Shown here: piece by piece, positions 1 to 10,998 of the stretch
How the letters are laid out: each line of letters opens with the position of its first letter
How positions within the stretch are numbered: the first letter of the stretch is position 1
From: Acheta domesticus
Taxonomy: Eukaryota; Arthropoda; Insecta; Orthoptera; Gryllidae
Length of the DNA stretch: 64,000 nucleotides
Assembly (NCBI GenBank): GCA_031308135.1
Contig: JAHLJT010008756.1
Coordinates: forward strand, 68,690,172-68,754,171
Direction of reading: 5' to 3'
The notes under the pieces: model-generated
The model's input: only the letters and a program-made list of their open reading frames with translations
Database searches by the model: none
What the model was told of the DNA's origin: nothing
Translations under genes and position numbers: made by a program

Positions 1-145
1 CAGCACATATGCCCAGCCATTCACTCGGGGACAAGAGCGCTCTTGCGCAGGCTGTCGCAGCACGTGCCGCTCGTGCGCTGGCAAGGCCGCGGTCGCAGCG
101 ATCGCCCTTAATTATGCCACGGAGCGTCACCGCACAGTGGGCTAG
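1..145. other. CpG-rich island at window edge
   Basis: This GC-rich stretch contains an E-box core (CACGTG near 60), many CpGs and a TTAATTA homeodomain-like core near 110-116. It ends abruptly in AT-rich DNA at about 145. There is no convincing open frame. It may be regulatory; it is cut by the window edge. Confidence 0.4.
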
Positions 146-944
146 AATAAAAGTTTCGTGTGTAATTGAATAAATTTAAACCTTATATTAAATATTTATG
201 ACTCTTCATAATATTTTGCACCCACAACTTTAACAAGAAATGAAGACTCGAAATAAAAAAGAATGCAAGTGCAATTCCTGTAAAATTTAGATTTTTAGTA
301 GAATATTTATGAATGAGTCAAACCCTGTAACATAAATAGAAAGCAAAGTCCAGGCGCATTTCTTGATAGTGTTACAGGGATTATAAATGGAAGAAGTTGT
401 ATGTGTCAATACGTTTAACATATATGTAAACTAATTTTACTCGAAAGTATAAAAATTATACAACTTTTTTATTTCGAGTCTTCAATTCTTGTTAGAGTGA
501 TGGACACAAAGTATTGTGGAGAGTCGGAGATATTTAATATAAGATCTAAATTTTTACATTAAGTGTTCGCAAGTTACTCTAGTGGAAAGAAACTATTACG
601 AATGCAATATAATAAATCTGTGGCCTTAGGGTAACAGTTCTTAAGTCAATTTTTGGCGAAATTGGGTGAAGTACTGAAACTATAAGTTAAGTATCTATAT
701 TTTATTGTAGTTAAACGACCGAATTCAAATGCCTCCTTAAAGAGAAAAACGCGTTGGGAAATAGCGTTGAGCATAGGAAAAAACTTCGGCTCAATAACCT
801 AGCCCTTGTTTTCTCCAAACTACGATTTTTGACTAAGAACTTTTACCCTGCCACCAAAGAAATATAGGCGTCCTTTTTACATATTTTAATATCTTTTCCT
901 TAATTCAAAAATTAATACCTTGGCCATAAACTCTCGCAACTGAA
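146..944. other. AT-rich stretch, nothing recognised
   Basis: No long open frame, tRNA-like box or inverted repeat was seen. The right end (about 905-944) may hold a decayed head of the SINE that follows. Confidence 0.5.
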
Positions 945-1445
945 ATCTCTCTGACCAGGAGGTCCAGGAGTTCGAGTCCCGATAGTGGCAGGATTTTTAA
1001 AGAACTAACTACATAGCTAGGTCGAGTTCCGCCATTGTGTGGAGGAGAATTCTAGCGGCTGGCTTCTCTATTCGGTAGTTTTACGTGGTTTCTCTCATTA
1101 ATATTAGGCGAAGGCCGGAGCAGTACCCTAACAAACGGACCACGTACCGCGCCCAGTATTTCTTTCCTCTTCTTTCGCCATTCCTTACATACATTTACAC
1201 TTCTATGCACTACATTACCAAACATGTCGGAAAATCGCTTGGGGACTTACAGCTGCTGGCTCGTGGGTGTGATGGTGTGCCGCTGGCAGAGCTCCAGGAG
1301 AGTGAAACCTAACCACGCTAAGCTGACGTGTACGTCGGCACCGGAATTTAACATCCCGCGGGGAGAACAACGCTTCACGAGATAAAAACGTGCATTATAC
1401 TTACGGGAATAACTAGCTAAGCAGTTGACGCTCTCAGAGACTCGA
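945..1445 (+). repeat. SINE family A copy 1 (5'-decayed)
   Basis: The Pol III B-box is preserved as GTTCGAGTCCC at about 970-980. The family body follows, including GGAGGAGAATTCTAGCGGCT and a CAGTACCCTAACAAACG segment. The tail GTTGACGCTCTCAGAGACTC matches the ends of other family members. The tRNA-like A-box half is not recognisable, so the copy is truncated or decayed at its 5' end. A 75-codon open frame inside it is chance. Confidence 0.75.
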
Positions 1446-1714
1446 AATAATTATCATTTCAGATATTCTAATATTCCCGATATTCTCTCACGTTAATGTA
1501 ATTGATTGATCATATTCCAACTTTCGTTCAGAACCCCACAAATATCTCAGAAACATTTTTTGTTGCCTTGAAATACATATAGAACTGTAATAACAATGGG
1601 AATACTACTTTCGATATTATGAGCTTTATACGATATTTAATTTAGAATAAATTGAATAAAATAAAAAATGTTGGCTGAGGGAGAGGCAATGACTCCCGTT
1701 CTCCAACCGGGAGC

Positions 1715-2205
1715 ATTTGGCTCAGGGCCAGTCTCTGCAGCGATTTTGATTCGGAAGTCCTAGGGTTCGAGTCCCGACTTTGGTGGATTTTCGACAATAG
1801 ATAAGTGGGGAGGGCGAATTTAGCCGCTGTCTGAAGGGGATTTCTAGGAGTTGTCCTCTCTGACTGGTAATTTTCTGGCCTTTGTTGGTTTCTCGGATGA
1901 TCATCAGGCGAAAATGTTGGAGCAGTTTTCTCACAAACAGACCAAGGACCGCGCACGATCTTTCCTTGCTCTTCCGTATCCAAGCCCCTTCCCTTACACA
2001 GACTTACACTTACATGTAATATATTACCACACATGTCATGAACTTAGAACTTGTCGGATCTTTGACAGTGCCTGAGGAAAGGCGATACAGGAGAAGGAAA
2101 TCTGCTGAATGCCGACGTGTAGCTCGGCACCGGATCTCACCATCCAGCAGAGGAGAAACAGCACCACCTCCCGCGAAAAAAAAAACATTCAGTTTACTAT
2201 CGGTA
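1715..2205 (+). repeat. SINE family A copy 2
   Basis: The tRNA-like head TTTGGCTCAGGGC (A-box region) is followed by a B-box GGGTTCGAGTCCC at 1763-1775. The family body then runs to the segment CCATCCAGCAGAGGAGAAAC, after which the copy breaks off at an A-run near 2175. A hairpin CTCCCG/CGGGAG lies just upstream at about 1692-1712. Open frames on both strands cross the element and are not genes. Confidence 0.75.
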
Positions 2206-2259
2206 CTAATAATCATTGGATTTGACGGTGCCCGGAAACATAAAAAAAACCGCGTGGCT

Positions 2260-2430
2260 CAGCCCCTCTTAGATCCGCTAGTGGCCCACTGTCCGGTTCT
2301 ATTGTGGCGACTGCGACTCCGGTCATGGCGATTGGCCCGCTCGCTGCGCTGCCCTCCAGCCCCGGGCGCTGCGTCGCCGTGCTGCATCTCCTCTCCGTGG
2401 CCTTGGCTCTCTTGGTCACCACGCACAAGT
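2260..2430. other. GC-rich island
   Basis: A short CpG-rich block starts near the end of SINE copy 2 and ends in AT-rich DNA. Two frames stay open through it, but the composition alone explains this. No known protein was recognised. Confidence 0.35.
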
Positions 2431-2544
2431 ACAGCGTGTCTCAGAATAACGGTTACAAACGCCTAGGGCACGTAGTGGGGTCGAAAATGAGACATTTTGG
2501 CATTGAATATATTGTAGGAAATCTCATAAAATGGAGTTACACAT

Positions 2545-2740
2545 ACGACCTACACTCCTGATTCTCAGGCAACTTCTTATGTACAGGCATAGCCCGCTAG
2601 TATGCGTAAAAGCCGCGGCACTTCGCCGATCCTTATGGAAGCCAGCGAACGGACGAAGTTCACATTGTGGCCGCTGGAGCGCTGGTCGCCGACCATTCGC
2701 GAGACCTTCGGGCCGTTTTAATGCATAGGGAAATGCCCGC
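2545..2740 (+). repeat. Left member of a diverged inverted repeat pair
   Basis: This segment pairs in inverted orientation with 4185-4345. Shared blocks include CATAGCCCGCTAGTATGC (about 2588-2605) and CCGCTGGAGCGCTGGTCGCC (about 2670-2690), each found reverse-complemented in the partner with few changes. The pair could be terminal inverted repeats of a roughly 1.8-kb element or two independent copies of a dispersed repeat. Confidence 0.6.
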
Positions 2741-4180
2741 ATTTCGGACGATTTTGGTCACTGACTGTGATATGAGGCATTGCAAACTCGTGTTGGTGGT
2801 AATATTATACAATACTGAAATTATATTTCACTGTGCAGTTTGCTTAAAAGAAATTGTGGAGTGAATGCTTGAAATTAACATAGCATGCGTGAAATCTACT
2901 TGGTTAGTGAGCCAGTAGTGATTCTTCTTGGCATATAAAATGCAATATTTATTCTTAATTATTTCTGATATTTAGGTGTTTAAAGAGAACTATAATGCAC
3001 ATAATGTCTTTAAGGTTTTTAAAGACATTGGATGGAAACGAAATGAATAGAAAACTATTATTTTATCAGTTTTATACTATCTATTTTTATATTTCAAGCT
3101 GTATTTATTTTTTAATCTATATTACACGCTCAAAAAAGTAAAAATTCAAGATATAATTGTTCGTGAAAAAATATCTAAATAACCGGAAGAAACTAGTTCT
3201 AAAACGGACTACGGACGCTGTTATAAATGTTGACGTTGTTGTAAATAATACTCACAAAAGTTCACTCAAAAAAAGTACTCCAAATCACTATTGCCCTGGT
3301 AAAAACGTTCTTACCAAGAGATAGAATCAAAAAATTATTTCCGACTAGCGAAATTCATATTGGCGCTCTCATGGAGATACCAGAAAAAACTATTAGATAT
3401 TTTCAATAAGAGCAACTAAAGTACAATGTAGACATTATTTCTAATTCTTTGCGTAGTCCGCTTCCAAATTCCACAACAATGACAGAACAATAAATCAAAC
3501 ATCATAAATAAAAATCAACCATCAGACTTCTCGTGATATCCAATGACGTTTGTGAGAAAATGTGTCACTTTTTGATTGAAAAGTTTACAATACGAGAAAT
3601 ATCTAAAGCTGACTCAAACGATCATTTCCAGTACTTGGAGTCAGTATGTTTTTATTGAACATAAACAGAAATTGTTTGTGCTATTTGTGAGTGTATTTTC
3701 AAAATTTGTATCGAATTTTGCGAATAAACTGAATTGTTAGGTAGCCGAAGTTATTTCCACCATGGGTTGCATATTTTTATAACGTTCAGAAACATTAAGA
3801 ATGTATGTTAATATTTATTTACTATATGAAGATAATTTGCATGGGTGGATATTAAATAAATAAATAAGTCTCATCTTTAAAAGACCCTGATGGTTATATG
3901 TGGTAGAACAATTTATTGTGAAAGCTGTACCTCCACTTCCAAGGTTTGTTGTGAAAAGAAACCTTCAAAAATATATTAAGCCAGCTTTGCAAAGAAATAG
4001 TTTCCTTGCATGTGACGAGTGCGCAGATTTAATAACGATCATTGACATAATTTTAAACATTTTTTTTATCAGAGGTCTTGAAGAACATTGCTGCTTTTAC
4101 TAAAGAAGTAATGGAGATGCCTAAATACTTGAATTCAAAGCCTGTCAGTCGAAAAGTTCTGTTTGTAATGCGGATCTCCG
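2741..4180. other. AT-rich DNA between the inverted repeats
   Basis: The interval has no transposase-like reading frame. The longest open frame is 67 codons at 3900-4103 and matches nothing recognised. If the flanking repeats are element ends, this would be a non-autonomous or gutted interior. Confidence 0.4.
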
Positions 4181-4184
4181 TATA

Positions 4185-4345
4185 TTTGCGTGTAGCAGCA
4201 GATCGAGGAATGGTCGGCGAGCAGCGCTCCAGCGGTCAGTAGCGGAACTTTTACATATAACAAGGACGGGGCCGGAGTGCCGAGGCTTTTAAAGCATACT
4301 AGCGGGCTATGGTACAGGTGTCCGAGAGTTGACATTCTGATGCGT
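4185..4345 (-). repeat. Right member of a diverged inverted repeat pair
   Basis: Read on the minus strand, this segment aligns with 2545-2740. It carries GCATACTAGCGGGCTATGG on the plus strand and the block GAATGGTCGGCGAGCAGCGC. Differences are mostly scattered substitutions, which suggests an old repeat. Confidence 0.6.
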
Positions 4346-4815
4346 ACCCAAAAATACGTCATCAAGAATTTGAATTATGCTAAACTTTCTACATATAAAC
4401 CAATAACCATTTCATACAGAAACACAAGTAACAAGTGCATTTGTATTTTTTATTGTACAAAAAACAATTTTCAACTGATTTTCATAAATACATATGTGAA
4501 GAAATGTGAAACAATATGAACAGCTCATATTAGACAAGCTCATAAATAGCCACGCTTGTGCGTATTTACGTGTGCTTGATTTATGACTTTATTAATAAAG
4601 TTAACAACTACACACGAGAAGTAGTATTCATTTTCAATAACTGTTTTAATATAATTAGTAATAATATTATTTATGAACCATTTCGTCTATTACACGTCAC
4701 GCTTCCACTACTCACCACTAATTTCTTTTTTTATTTTCATTTATTCTCCCTACGCGCTAAGTTTCTACGACTTTCTTTTCATGTTCCCACGTAGTTTGAT
4801 TCTCCCGGTTCATTT
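4346..4815. other. AT-rich stretch, nothing recognised
   Basis: Only short open frames occur, and no motif was recognised. A G-run at about 4830-4837 leads into the next G-rich block. Confidence 0.4.
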
Positions 4816-5330
4816 TTTGGTGTTCGGAGGGGGGGGATTGACTGTGAATGCGGCACAGGGGTATCGTCGGACTGACGACGGAGTGTCGGCGCGGTGAAGG
4901 CGCGGTGGCGGATGGTGGCGACGGTGTGACATTGAGGTGACGGTAGAAGGGTGGCAGGGACGACGGCGGAGGCGATCGCAAGAGCGACGGAAGATGTGTC
5001 GGTGGAAGGGAGGAGGCGCAACGGCGAAGTGGGAAGTCGGGTGAAGCCAAATGACGGCGAGGCTACTGCGGGGTGACAGTGTTGTGCCCGCGGGGTGAAG
5101 CTAGGTAACGACAGGGGTGTTGTTGGGGGCGACGGCGGGGGTGGCGGCGAGGATGACGCAGGAGTGACTGAAGGGTCGACAAGTGTGACGACGGGGGGTG
5201 ATGAAGAGGATGGCGTTGCGAGCGATGGAAAGGATTGAAGCGGGCGAAGTCGCGGTGAAGTTGGGCAATGGCGGGTTGACAGCGAGGTGACAATGGGCTG
5301 AAAGTGGGATGCAAGCGAGGTGACCAACAG
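4816..5330. repeat. Cryptically simple G-rich repeat (GTGACG / GGCGAC)
   Basis: About 500 bp are built from shuffled short words such as GGTGACGG, GGCGACGG and GAAG. The plus strand is strongly purine- and G-rich. The bias keeps several minus-strand frames open (up to 182 codons, rich in Pro, Ser and Ala), which is a composition effect. The block ends where SINE copy 3 begins. Confidence 0.6.
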
Positions 5331-5866
5331 GAAGAGGTGGCTCAGAGCACCAAGTGGTTACTGCAGTGATTCTGACCGGGATATGCTAGGTTCTAGTACT
5401 GACGATGGCAACATTTCCGACACTAGCTTAATAGCTAGATCGAATTCAGTCGATCTGGAGGTGAATTCTAGCGACGTGCTGTTATGATCGGTAGTTTTCC
5501 GTGGTTTCTCCAATCAATACCAGACAAATGTTGGTGCAGTATCCTAACAAACGGGTCAGGACCGCGCGCGATCTATCCTTTCTCTTCCTTGTCCTACCCT
5601 CACCCCTTGTTTGCACACACACTTACATGCACCACACGACCACTCTCGCCGGGAGATCGGCCGTGAGCAGAGAGCTTGTTCCAGCTTGGGCGGTGCCGCG
5701 CTTGTGGGAGATGCCTGGTTGAATGCCCCGTTTGCTGACAATAGGTCGACGCCGGATCTCATCATCCAACGCGGGAAAATCACCGCCACTTCTCGAGGAG
5801 AAACATGCACAACACTTACGGGAACAACATCAGGAGTTGAGGCGCTTGGAATCACCAATGAATCAT
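5331..5866 (+). repeat. SINE family A copy 3
   Basis: The head GAGGTGGCTCAGAGCACC carries an A-box-like sequence. The B-box is mutated to GGTTCTAGTACT near 5391. The body includes GGTAGTTTTCCGTGGTTTCT and CAGTATCCTAACAAACGGG, and the tail GCTTGGAATCACCAATGAA is close to that of copy 5. This is one of the most complete copies. It ends just upstream of a CpG island. Confidence 0.8.
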
Positions 5867-5929
5867 TCAATTGGGGTGACAGCTGGATCACGGCGTCCAG
5901 GATGATGGCAACGGCGACGTGGAGAGCAG

Positions 5930-6215
5930 CGGCTGGGGCGTGAGCGGGGACCGGCAGCGGAGGCGGCGTCCCCGTCGCCCGGGGCGTCACGCCGCGGCGC
6001 CAGCATCCTCTCCGCAGCCTTGGCGCCGCTCCGCGCCGCCAGCGCCATCGGGGTCGCAATCGGCGCACGCTGCCCGTCGCCCGTGCCGTGCCCGGGTCGT
6101 GCGCTCGCACAGCGGGACCTCCGCCACCGCCGCCGCCGCCGCCGGGAACCTTCGGCCGCGACCTGCACCGCACCTGTCACTGTCGCCCGCCGGGGGACGT
6201 CTCCAAGCCTATTAC
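5930..6215. other. CpG island with CCG trinucleotide run
   Basis: The island is very GC-rich and includes a (CCG)n run near 6125-6145. Frames on both strands are open because stop codons are rare at this composition. It ends abruptly near 6215 in AT-rich sequence. It is a candidate regulatory island, with no splice or start context that supports an exon. Confidence 0.45.
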
Positions 6216-6323
6216 CTCGATACTAAAGATTTTCACTTTTGAGAGCACTATTCCCCTAAATACGAGAGCCGTATGATACATTTGGTAAAAATGGAAGAAA
6301 AAAATTTAAGAAAAAAACTTACC

Positions 6324-6659
6324 TTATTTTTCTACATTGTCCTCTTCTTCTTCTCGATCTGTACACTTTGCCCAGAGTGTTTCCAATTTTTTTATCCCAT
6401 CGGAAAAATAGGAATTCTCAAACTCTGCGAAAAACCCGTTTACAGCAGCAACCACTTCCTCATTTGATGAATATTTTTGCCCACGAAGGCAAATTTTCAA
6501 ATTGGGGAATAGAAAGAAATCACTCCGGGCTAAATCCGATGAATATGGTGGATTAGGAACCAGTTCGAATCCTAACTGATGCAATTTTGCCATTATGACT
6601 GCTGCTGTGTGGGATAGAGCATTATCTTGGTAGAACAGCACATTCTTGTGTGCATTCAC
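6324..6659 (-). pseudogene. mariner-like transposase, C-terminal fragment
   Basis: The minus-strand frame encodes the catalytic C-terminal part of a mariner-family DDD transposase. The second catalytic Asp is in the motif FYQDNALSHTA. The third is in PPYSSDLARSDFFLFP, where the D of SDFF lies about 34 residues after the first, the DD34D spacing of mariner. Conserved downstream words follow (SNEEVVAAV, SYFSDGIKKLE). The sequence ends near a VEK motif typical of the family's C-terminus. The helix-turn-helix N-terminal half and the first Asp are not found upstream. The initiator here is GTG and the frame simply continues leftwards, so this is a truncated relic of an autonomous element, not a working gene. 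Confidence 0.9.
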
Positions 6660-7790
6660 GCATTCAGCTGGTTGCCAAGAATTAACTACGTATCGTATTT
6701 GTTTGAAAATTCAAACAGCTGCCTACAAAGAATCGTGCTTTCTAACAATTCACAGGTTTAATAACAATGTGCGCTCTTTCATAAAAATTTACCAGACTTA
6801 TGAAATGACCTTCGTATACACATATATATATTTACACACATATCAATACGTCAACAACGTAGATCGATGAAATACACTGAGCAAAACAAGTAATATACAT
6901 AAAAATACACAGAGGTCGCAATGCAACGGTTATTGCTTAGCAACCATGAGATCACAGAGATTATATCGCCATACTACTCCGCTTGCGATTCAATACTTAC
7001 CTATAAGATGATCTCTGCGTCGATAATCTTGATAAACCCAATAGGTTAACACAATATTTATGGTTGTATTTAGTCAGTTCTTTCGTTAGGATGTCAGGAG
7101 GTATTTCCGTTGACACAAGATGCACCAAATTGATTGATCCGTTTTTCATTGATTCTCTGGTAAAACGATGGCGTACAATGTAAGTTGTATATCTATAAGT
7201 TTCGATCCTGAATAAAATATAATATTCACAGCCAGTTTTTGTGCACTAGGATATTCACCTCGCACAGTTTAAACATAATATTCATCATAAATAATTGCCG
7301 TGACAATATGATATATTATTTATTGGGAATAGACGGGATTGTCTTTTAATTCGGTGTTCTCACTCTAAATATCCTTCCTCACAAAATACAACTATTAATA
7401 AACATGCAATTTTTTGATGAAAAGTGAGTGTATTTAAAGTTGAAAGAACCAACTATGAAAGCCAAAATTGTTATCTTTGCTAGTCTTTACAGTCTAAGCG
7501 GTGTTGAGAGCGGCCCAGGTGTCATCCAAAACTACTACATGTCGTTCTCGAATTCTAAGTCTGCTCATTGCGGCGGGGAAAGGGGAACAGAAAGTAGAGC
7601 GGGAGGCAAGAGGTTCAAAGCTCGCAGATTTCGTAGATCCCGATGAGTGTTTTTTCAACCATGTGACTTTAAGTGTGCGTGTTAAAGAATATTATGCTTG
7701 GTTTTGGACTTCCAATTTTTTCAGACCAGTAGTTTTATATGGGTGATAGACATTTTATTTTTATTATTTAGATATTCTTAAACTTATTCA
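6660..7790. other. AT-rich stretch, nothing certain
   Basis: Only short open frames are present. A GC-moderate patch at about 7560-7640 has no recognisable content. Sequence around 6905-6955 contains TTGCTTAGCAACC, an RFX/X-box-like palindrome, which may be chance. Confidence 0.35.
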
Positions 7791-8230
7791 GACCAGTTCA
7801 TATGTTCTCCCTCCACATCCCCCTATTTCTCAATGATTATTCCCCACTCACACATTACTATTCGTTCAAATACTAGTTTCAAATTTTCATCTGTATACAA
7901 ATACTCATGTTTGTCATTGCAATTTTCTTGATTTGCTTTCTTCTAATTTTTGCTCCAACTCAATCCATCGTATCATCTCTCACTTCAGTGTTTTAACATT
8001 CATCTGTTCTTTAATTTAAAATCTCCATCTCCTTAGTATTCTCCACCTCCTCTATCCTCTGCCTATTCTCTATTCCCTCCGCCAACTCCAACACTTCAAC
8101 CACGTCTTCAGCTTTCATCAACTCTGTCATTTCACTACCTGCACTGCCTGTGCAACTCTTCAACTCCCACGCACCTGCCATTGCCAGTCTTCCCCACCAT
8201 CACAACCGCCTCTTCGACCCCCCTCCCCTT
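7791..8230. other. Pyrimidine-rich strand-asymmetric tract
   Basis: The plus strand is dominated by C and T with many CTCC, CATC and CACC words, grading into the CpG island at 8230. There is no long pure repeat and no supported gene. Confidence 0.4.
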
Positions 8231-8600
8231 CGCTTTGGTCGTTCGCGCGTACAATGGCTCGCCGCGCGATCCCTAATTACGTTCGACACTTCCCATGCAC
8301 TCGCGGCCCCGCGGCGACGGCGGCGGCGGCGGCGGCGGCGGGGACTTCGGCGGCAGCGGCGGCAGTGGTAGTGGTGGTGGCGGAGGCGGCGGACGCGGGC
8401 GAACGGACTCGACCCGGCACCGCGGGACCGGCCCGACGCGGGCGGGAAAAATAATGTCATTTACAATCATCCATCATTCGAAATAACAGGGACCGGCGGC
8501 GGACCGGGCACGCGGTACTCGCGACCGGTGTGAGAGGGGAATCGGAGGGGCGGGCAGGAAGACGCTAGCGCGTGCCGCGGCCGAGAAGGGAACTACTGGG
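8231..8600. other. CpG island with (GGC)n run
   Basis: The core at about 8310-8400 is a GGC/GGT trinucleotide repeat, with unique CpG-rich sequence on both sides. An AT-rich insert near 8450-8485 reads AATAATGTCATTTACAATCA. Gly-, Ala- and Arg-rich frames in all directions are by-products of the triplet repeat. It is a candidate regulatory island. Confidence 0.5.
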
Positions 8601-9197
8601 GATGAGTGGTGCTCGGCTTACCCTGGCCTTCGGACTGCGATTTGTGCATGGAGAAACGTAAGAACTGTTTTGCTGGTGAGGATGATTATTCCGTTTGCGG
8701 GGTGAATGGGTGTTGTGTTTACGTCAGGGATATAAGAATGTACTTTCATAAATCGCTCTCGTATCATGTACGTGCTATAGATTTTAGCTATGGCATATCT
8801 TCGAATATTCATTGAAGTATGCTCCTCAGGAAGCAGGTTGCAGCCTGGAGTAGATTTTATATTCAACCGATTGATAACATCTTTAGTCGTGAAGTAGAGA
8901 AATAATGATACATTGTACATAATATAATTATAATTCAAAACTTGGTTGTTTCATTAAACAAATATGGCAAACATATTTTCGTATGAAAATATGCTTTGCA
9001 CCACTCCAACCTGCGCAATTTCAACCCTTTCTGGATTCGGAGGTGAAATGAGAATGGAGGAAAGTAAAGTTCCCCGTACTCACAAGAACACTGGGCTTCC
9101 GGCGAGCGAGAAACGGGCAAACACGTAGCTCTTGCGGGCACGGTTTCACACACCTGCCATACATCTTATTCTGCTAACTTCTATTTATTTCGTATTC
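8601..9197. other. No recognised feature
   Basis: Mixed composition. Two chance open frames (69 codons plus, 106 codons minus) match nothing recognised. Confidence 0.35.
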
Positions 9198-9451
9198 AAA
9201 CTCTTGCAGGACCGATCTCCGGTGTCCGAGATCGCTAAGACTGAAGTGTCGTAGCGATCTAGGGCCGAAGGGTTGCGAGTTCCAGTCCCACCTCGGGCAT
9301 TGTTGTATTTGTGTTCGTCTTTTCATCACCCTGTCATCACCATATCATGTCATCTTCACAGTTACCACAACATTTAACCCAATAGTGGTCGCTAATGATC
9401 TAGATGTTGATGCGACCATAAATAACAAAAAAAAAAGAAAACTCTTGCAGG
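9198..9451 (+). repeat. SINE family B, full-length with target-site duplication
   Basis: A perfect 13-bp direct repeat AAACTCTTGCAGG flanks the element at 9198-9210 and 9439-9451. Between them is a body of about 228 bp. The tRNA-like head has an A-box-like sequence and a B-box region GGGTTGCGAGTTCCAGTCCC near 9266-9285. A unique body ends in GTTGATGCGACCATAAATAA and an A-rich tail. Intact duplications and the A-tail indicate LINE-mediated insertion, probably fairly recent. The head is too diverged to name the parent tRNA. Confidence 0.85.
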
Positions 9452-9634
9452 CCTGTGCGGTAATTCTCTACCCAACGGTCGCACACTTACGGGGATTTTA
9501 TGTCGACGGTAGTAACAAAACCGTCATCGTTCCTTAGCGTATTTTACGTAGAGGGATGACATTGTTATGGAGTATCAGAGAGTGTCAACATGTTCAAAGG
9601 TGATCGTGTGTTGTTTAGAGAAAAGTTTCGTGAT

Positions 9635-9735
9635 TCTCCCGAGCGCCGCGTGCGCCTGTTTCGCCTCGAGTCTCCAGACGGAGCCTGAGCCCCAGCGCGG
9701 CCAGATGCCTCCTTGTGGCGGGGGAGCCCAGATCA
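9635..9735. other. Short GC-rich block
   Basis: About 100 bp of CpG-rich sequence lies within otherwise mixed DNA, with frames open on both strands. No protein was recognised. Confidence 0.3.
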
Positions 9736-9795
9736 GAGCCATCATCATGTTTGGTAATTGCTGTAACATTATAATAACGACGGAACAGACCGTGA

Positions 9796-9846
9796 CCTAT
9801 TAAGTCATCGTCTGAAACGAGGGAGACGCCTCGTATGCTTAATAGG
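9796..9846. other. Hairpin with 9-bp perfect stem
   Basis: CCTATTAAG at 9796-9804 is the reverse complement of CTTAATAGG at 9838-9846. Inside lie further short complementary words (GTCT/AGAC). It could fold as a 51-nt stem-loop. There is no evidence that it is transcribed. Confidence 0.3.
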
Positions 9847-9879
9847 ATCACCTTAAACGGTTCAAGGTTTCGCATATTT

Positions 9880-10287
9880 ACTTTCCTCTTAAGTTCAATG
9901 GAGCGGAATGTTGGTCGGCTGCGTCGGCGCGTCTTTGCCGCCGAGGAATCGAGCCGCTGCAGCTCATTTCACTCGTGTCACTCATAACTGCGCCGAGGAT
10001 GCGTTAAGGTGCTTATGATTTGCACTGTTATGTTATGAGTTTCTTTTTATGGGAAGAGATAATTGACATGTTACATAGCTTAGAAAATGAGATTCTCTAC
10101 ACCTTATACACACTTACAAAAGACTTTTAAGGTTATAACGATTGACTTTAATGGAATGGATGATATTCGCATATAAAATATTATCATATAATATTTCGAA
10201 AGTACTGTTTAAGAAGAAAACTTGTAGAGTGATTCTGAAGTAACTAATTCACAAAGGTTTCTTTGAATTAAATCAAACAAATTACAA
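9880..10287. other. No recognised feature
   Basis: A short CpG-rich patch at about 9905-9990 is followed by AT-rich sequence. Nothing further is supported. Confidence 0.35.
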
Positions 10288-10998
10288 GGGACCGTCCATA
10301 AATTATGTAACGCAAATTTCGAGTATTTTCAATATCCCCTCTCCCCCTTGTAACGCACGCGTAACATGCGCGTGAACCCCCACTAATTAATTTACATAAC
10401 ACTTGCGATAACACACATTTTAAATTCCAGAAGTGAAAATGAATTATAGCACGTAAAACATTTGTATTTATTTTACTTGTGTTGAATATTGAAATTAATG
10501 ATAACTATAGTAGAAATTAGTTGCCAATGATGGCTGCACCTAATAAAAAGATTGGGGCAAGTTGTGAGTGAAAGAAGAATGCTTGGGCGAGAAATGGTTG
10601 ATCAGCTAAGCACGCACACGCCGTCGTGGGTGATGCATGAGCGAGAGTCTGCAGCGGCAATTTAAATGGATTCTAGAATACTCTTCATATCAGTTTTGAA
10701 TATTTTCTTCGTAATCATATAAATTCAAAAACAGTTAAAAAATATTTCCATTTATTGTCACAATTTACAACTAATAACTTTAATTTATGTTTTTAAAACA
10801 ATTTAATTAGTAAATATTTTAATGTTTTAGTACAGGCATTGAAAGAAAAATTTCAGAAACAGTTCAAAAACGTAAAAAATAAATATAAGTGTTACGTAAC
10901 ACTTAACTAATACCCCCCTACGTCTTCGTAACGCAGCGTAACGCTGCCTCAGACCCCCGCCCTCCCCCTTTAGCGTTACGTAATTTATGGATGACTCC
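10288..10998. mobile_element. Non-autonomous DNA transposon with long imperfect TIRs
   Basis: The left end GGGACCGTCCATAAATTATG and the reverse complement of the right end, GGAGTCATCCATAAATTACG, match at the termini. The complementarity continues imperfectly for about 110 bp, including repeated GTAACGC words, C-runs and an inner GTTACGTAACAC. The interior is AT-rich with no transposase frame, so this is a MITE-like or internally deleted element. The CCATAAATTACGTAACGC type of end is common in insect repeats, but I cannot place the superfamily. The target-site duplication is unclear. Confidence 0.8.

Noticed and set aside
4779..5327. 182-codon minus frame rich in Pro, Ser and Thr
   Set aside because: Lies wholly in the GTGACG/GGCGAC cryptic repeat; composition explains it.
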